Of a stretch of DNA of 7,884 bases, positions 4,976 to 7,884 are shown piece by piece (within the stretch, counting starts at the first letter, position 1; each line of letters opens with the position of its first letter). The translations under genes were made by a program, and so were the position numbers. The stretch lies in contig JABUEV010000098.1 in assembly GCA_013314865.1 (NCBI GenBank), forward strand, positions 1 through 7,884. Reading direction: 5' to 3'. Source of the DNA: Bacteroidales bacterium (GTDB taxonomy: Bacteria; Bacteroidota; Bacteroidia; Bacteroidales; VadinHA17). Under the pieces are notes generated by a model. It saw only the letters and a list, made by a program, of their open reading frames with translations, had not been told where the DNA came from and ran no database searches.

Positions 4976-7884
4976 TTGACTGGCAAAATTAAAGATATCA
5001 CTGTCAGACATTTATCAGCACCTGTTGGGCTGTTATTGTCTTTTTTCAGCAAAATTTTGCTGACAGCTTTGGCTGTGCTCTTATTCAACAGCACTGATTG
5101 TTTTTCCCAGACCGGTCCCGGAGGGGTCGGTAACACAACATCCAACCGGCTATGGCTACGAGCTGATAAGCAGGTCTTCAGCGACGGAGGTATGACTCCC
5201 GCAGCTGATGGTGACAGGGTAAGGCAATGGAACGATTATTCAGGCAATAATAACAATGCAATCCAGGCAACAGAGAGCCTGAGACCTTATTACCGCACGG
5301 GTGTGGCCGGAGGTGAACCAGCTTTGCAGTTCACGGGAAATACATATATTGATCCGTCAGCACTTGGGATTCCCGGTAACAGCGGATTTACTTACATAGT
5401 GATATTCAAAGTGAATAACGGCTACGTGGCAGGGGGTGTGACAGACGGGAATGGCGATTATATTATCGACAGAACATCTGTAACAAATAACCTGGCAAGC
5501 CTGAAACTTGCAAGTACCAATAAATACTGCTTCCAGAAAAGAGATAATGCATATAATGGAATTGAGTCCAGTCCGTACAGCACATCAACAATCTCCACGT
5601 CAGGTTTTAATCTGATAGATTACATGAGAGAATCACCATCATTGCCTCCCGCCAGCCGGTACTACAGGCTTTTCCTTAACGGTAGTCCTGAAAGCTCAAC
5701 TCCTGACACCTATGGTGATCTGACACCCCCGGTTCCGAGAATAGGAAGACATTGCACCAATATTGACGGCGGACTTAAAGGATATATATCCGAGCTGATT
5801 GTCTATAATTATCGTATTAATTCTGCACAGTTAAACATTGTCAACAGTTATCTGGCAGCAAAATACGGACTGACTATAAATAACGATAAATATTCGTTTG
5901 ATGAAACTAACAAATATGATGTTGCAGGAATAGGGAGAGATAATTCTGACAACCTTCATAATAATGCCACCTCGGCAGGCATACTTAACATTTCCAATCC
6001 ATCAAGCCTCCAGAATGGCGATTATCTTCTTTTTGGCCATGATAATGGCACTGCAGACTCCTGGTCATCATCTGAAATCCCGGGTATACTGAATTTTGAA
6101 TTCAGAAGAATTAACAGAGAATGGCGTTTTGATGAGACAGGTGAAGTCGGAACAGTATCCTTAACATTTAATTTTTCACAACTGCCTGCTGTGCCCGCAG
6201 GATATACAAGAATTTTAATGATCGACAGTGACGGTGACTTCTCCTCTGATGCGAAATATTATCACCTTAACGATCTCGGAGGAGATCAGTACCGTGCAAC
6301 AAATATTGATATAAATGATGGTGATTTTGTCACTGTCGGATACTACAGAATAATTAACAATGATCCATGCAGCGCATACACTCTTATCGCTGGCAGTTCA
6401 TGCAGCTTCCAGCTATTTTCGAATGAAGGCGCATCTAATTCCGGAATTCCCGGACCCGGGAGCTGTAGTGGCACTCCCAGTCACTATTCGGGTGGAGATG
6501 TATGGTTCAAAGTAATTGTTCCTTCATCAGGCATTATTACTATAAATACGGATTCGGAATCATCCGGTCAGTCAGATCAGGAATGGGCTTATCGGATTGG
6601 TATCGCAGTTTATTCAGGGCCCTGCAGCGGGCCCCTTACACTTATTAATTGCCAGATTTCACCTAATTCGGTAGTACCTCCGGCCGATGTGAACCTGACA
6701 ATTACAGGTCAGACCCCTGGAACCACTCTTTACATAAGAATGTGGGAATATGATAATAACGATAATGGCAAGTTCTACCTGTGCGTTTTTGATCCCTGTT
6801 CAGGTCTGACACCTCCTGGTGTCATAAACGGCGAAAGATGCGGTACCGGACAAGTTACTCTTCAGGCGACCGGGGCAGGGGTTAATGAAAGCTACAAATG
6901 GTATGACTCAGCTACAGGAGGAACGCTTCTGCAAACCGGAGGCAGTACATTCACAACTCCATCCCTCAGTTCAACACGAAACTATTATGTCACGAAATAC
7001 AATACAATAGTGGGTTGTGAAACTTCACCACGTACAACTGTCACTGCTGTTATTGCACCTCAACCTGTAGCGCCTGCAATATCACGTAATCCATCGGATG
7101 CAACTGTCTGTGCAGGGATTCAGCTTGCCGCTAATGTCACTTCTGCCGGCAGTGGCGGAACTGGCACAGCTGAAGATCAGTTCAGGTATTCCACCGATAA
7201 CGGAGCAACCTGGAGTGCATGGTCAGCAACCATACCGGTCTTTACAGCAGTTGCCGGTACAAATCTTATTGAAAGCAGAAGATACAGCACAGGCACGGGA
7301 TGTGTCGTTGATGATAATCAGGTATCGTGGACTGTTGTCAGTCCTCCTTCATGGAATACATATTCTTTCCCTGTAACAGCAATCTGCGAGAGTGGACAGG
7401 TTTCTTTTTCTGCTACAGTGTCAGGAGGGGCAGGCGGTTCAGTTACATGGGTGAGATCCTTAACACCGGGAGGTTCCGGGACAACAGTTATTAATCCGGA
7501 TACTCCGCCTTCACCCGGGACTTATTATTACCGCCCGATTTACTCAGGCGGATTCAGCGGGTGCAATCTTTCAGACGGTACAGAGACGATTGTGACGGTA
7601 CATCCTGACCCGAGCTGGGCATCAATTACAACACCGGAGGAAAACATCTGCACAGGAGGGAGTGTAACGTTTTCAGCAGCGCTAAATAATGCCGGAGGGG
7701 GCAGTGTGGAATGGATACGCAGCGCGACCTCAGGCGGGGCAGGAGTAGTTGTTACGAGTCCTGACACGCCGCCAGCGGCAGGAACATATTACTACAGGCC
7801 TCATTACACAGGAGGCTACGGAGGGTGCAACCTGGCGGACGGTACAGAGACGATTGTGACGGTACATCCTGACCCGAGCTGGGC
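4976..7884 (+). CDS. Large secreted multidomain (LamG-like/CUB-like/Ig-like) surface protein, 3'-truncated
   Basis: An uninterrupted frame of about 970 codons runs off the window edge. Numbering from the TTG at 4976: a basic region and hydrophobic signal peptide (KILLTALAVLLF) end near FSQ at about 45. A LamG/concanavalin-like domain follows at about 58-281 (LWLRADKQVFSDGG ... GYISELIVYN). Next, at about 292-461, comes a module opening SYLAAKYGLTI and containing DVAGIGRDN, widespread in Bacteroidota secreted proteins and probably the family labelled DUF8202. A CUB/PPC-like beta domain at about 462-608 has GGDVWFKVIVPSSG and TLYIRMWEYDNND. An Ig-like domain is at about 613-694 (SYKWYDSATGGTLL), a diverged Ig-like segment at 698-791, and 88-residue repeats start at 792. 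Such architecture is typical of cell-surface or gliding/adhesion proteins exported by T9SS, whose sorting domain would lie beyond the window. The start is uncertain: no ATG occurs in frame between the stop at 4958 and 5192, which is already inside the LamG domain. TTG at 4976 or 5036 is likeliest. No catalytic site is recognised. Confidence 0.85.
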   Translation, partial: MTGKIKDITVRHLSAPVGLLLSFFSKILLTALAVLLFNSTDCFSQTGPGGVGNTTSNRLWLRADKQVFSDGGMTPAADGDRVRQWNDYSGNNNNAIQATESLRPYYRTGVAGGEPALQFTGNTYIDPSALGIPGNSGFTYIVIFKVNNGYVAGGVTDGNGDYIIDRTSVTNNLASLKLASTNKYCFQKRDNAYNGIESSPYSTSTISTSGFNLIDYMRESPSLPPASRYYRLFLNGSPESSTPDTYGDLTPPVPRIGRHCTNIDGGLKGYISELIVYNYRINSAQLNIVNSYLAAKYGLTINNDKYSFDETNKYDVAGIGRDNSDNLHNNATSAGILNISNPSSLQNGDYLLFGHDNGTADSWSSSEIPGILNFEFRRINREWRFDETGEVGTVSLTFNFSQLPAVPAGYTRILMIDSDGDFSSDAKYYHLNDLGGDQYRATNIDINDGDFVTVGYYRIINNDPCSAYTLIAGSSCSFQLFSNEGASNSGIPGPGSCSGTPSHYSGGDVWFKVIVPSSGIITINTDSESSGQSDQEWAYRIGIAVYSGPCSGPLTLINCQISPNSVVPPADVNLTITGQTPGTTLYIRMWEYDNNDNGKFYLCVFDPCSGLTPPGVINGERCGTGQVTLQATGAGVNESYKWYDSATGGTLLQTGGSTFTTPSLSSTRNYYVTKYNTIVGCETSPRTTVTAVIAPQPVAPAISRNPSDATVCAGIQLAANVTSAGSGGTGTAEDQFRYSTDNGATWSAWSATIPVFTAVAGTNLIESRRYSTGTGCVVDDNQVSWTVVSPPSWNTYSFPVTAICESGQVSFSATVSGGAGGSVTWVRSLTPGGSGTTVINPDTPPSPGTYYYRPIYSGGFSGCNLSDGTETIVTVHPDPSWASITTPEENICTGGSVTFSAALNNAGGGSVEWIRSATSGGAGVVVTSPDTPPAAGTYYYRPHYTGGYGGCNLADGTETIVTVHPDPSW
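7067..7348 (+). repeat. Diverged Ig/PKD-like segment preceding the tandem repeats
   Basis: This 94-codon segment inside the large gene starts VAPAISRNPSDATVCAG and ends QVSWTVVSPP, directly before unit A. It shares the layout of the later units, with an early cysteine (TVCAG) and a late one (GTGCVVDD), but carries an insertion (QFRYSTDNGATWSAW) and little DNA similarity. It is plausibly an older member of the same fold family. The assignment rests on pattern only. Confidence 0.5.
7349..7612 (+). repeat. Tandem repeat unit A (88 codons, Ig/PKD-like)
   Basis: First clear 264-bp unit, beginning at the codon for the Ser-Trp pair (SWNTYSF) and ending TVHPDP. It has the pattern ICxSGxVxFSA, GGSVxWxRS, PDTPP..GTYYYRP, GCNLxDGTETIVTV. 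Its two cysteines (unit positions 13 and 72) could form an intradomain disulfide after export. Hand alignment with unit B gives 54 of 88 identical residues without gaps. Confidence 0.85.
7613..7876 (+). repeat. Tandem repeat unit B (88 codons, Ig/PKD-like)
   Basis: Second unit, exactly 264 bp, again starting Ser-Trp (SWASITTP) and ending TVHPDP, with cysteines at unit positions 13 and 72. The last 38 residues match unit A at 31 positions, the first 50 at only 23. A 47-bp block at 7838-7884 is identical to 7574-7620. Local G+C is high, about 55% by hand count over 7621-7860. Confidence 0.87.
7877..7884 (+). repeat. Start of a third repeat unit C, cut by window edge
   Basis: The last eight bases (AGCTGGGC) repeat the first bases of unit B (7613-7620) at the same phase, encoding Ser-Trp and two bases of the next codon. 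This indicates that the array continues to the right; how many units follow cannot be seen. Confidence 0.6.

Noticed and set aside
5084..5101. Possible lipoprotein signal at the cysteine in NSTDCFSQ
   Set aside because: The residues before the cysteine (STD) do not fit the lipobox [LVI][ASTVI][GAS]C; cleavage after FSQ by signal peptidase I fits better.
4933..5145. Minus-strand reading frame of 70 codons over the signal-peptide region
   Set aside because: It overlaps the start of the well-supported plus-strand secreted protein, has no recognisable motif and no context of its own.
6617..6634. Perfect GGGCCC-TGCAGC-GGGCCC hairpin within the large gene
   Set aside because: It encodes the ordinary SGPCSGPL segment of the CUB-like domain, has no T run and is not repeated; probably codon coincidence.
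7098..7376. Alternative plus-strand frame of 92 codons, and a 75-codon minus frame at 7540-7767
   Set aside because: Both lie inside the Ig-like coding array; their sequences are out-of-frame readings of repeats, without family resemblance.
4976..7884. The large gene as a pseudogene because of its missing ATG
   Set aside because: Reading every codon from 4961 to 7884 gave no stop or frameshift, and domains are intact, so decay is unlikely; only the start is doubtful.

Overview
The window looks like a chromosomal segment from a member of the Bacteroidota. Three things suggest this: the tightly packed order ftsX - DUF3098 - uppP - truB - queA, which I know from that phylum; A-rich start contexts without clear Shine-Dalgarno sites; and a large secreted protein built from the LamG-like, CUB-like and Ig-like modules typical of type IX secretion (T9SS) clients. 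An order-level guess (Bacteroidales-like) would be inference only.

Layout: (1) 2-823, the 3' part of a branched-chain amino acid aminotransferase gene that starts before the window. (2) 889-4633, five same-strand genes separated by 4, 19, 1 and 28 bp and therefore probably one transcript: ftsX (cell-division/peptidoglycan regulation), a small DUF3098 membrane protein, uppP (lipid carrier recycling), truB (tRNA pseudouridine 55) and queA (queuosine synthesis). (3) 4673-4709, a clear intrinsic terminator closing that unit. (4) 4710-4975, a noncoding stretch with a weak inverted repeat and no convincing promoter. (5) About 4976 to the window end, an uninterrupted reading frame of about 970 codons for a large exported multidomain surface or extracellular protein. 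It has a signal peptide but no ATG before the mature domains, and it runs off the right edge inside an array of 88-residue Ig/PKD-like repeats.

The first two blocks are ordinary housekeeping genes: envelope synthesis and division together with tRNA modification. The accessory and most interesting part is the right-hand third. The adhesin-like gene ends in exact 264-bp tandem units whose 3' parts are far better conserved than their 5' parts, with a 47-bp perfect repeat reaching the last base of the window. I saw no RNA genes, CRISPR array, insertion sequence or defence system, and I do not claim a wholly new system here.
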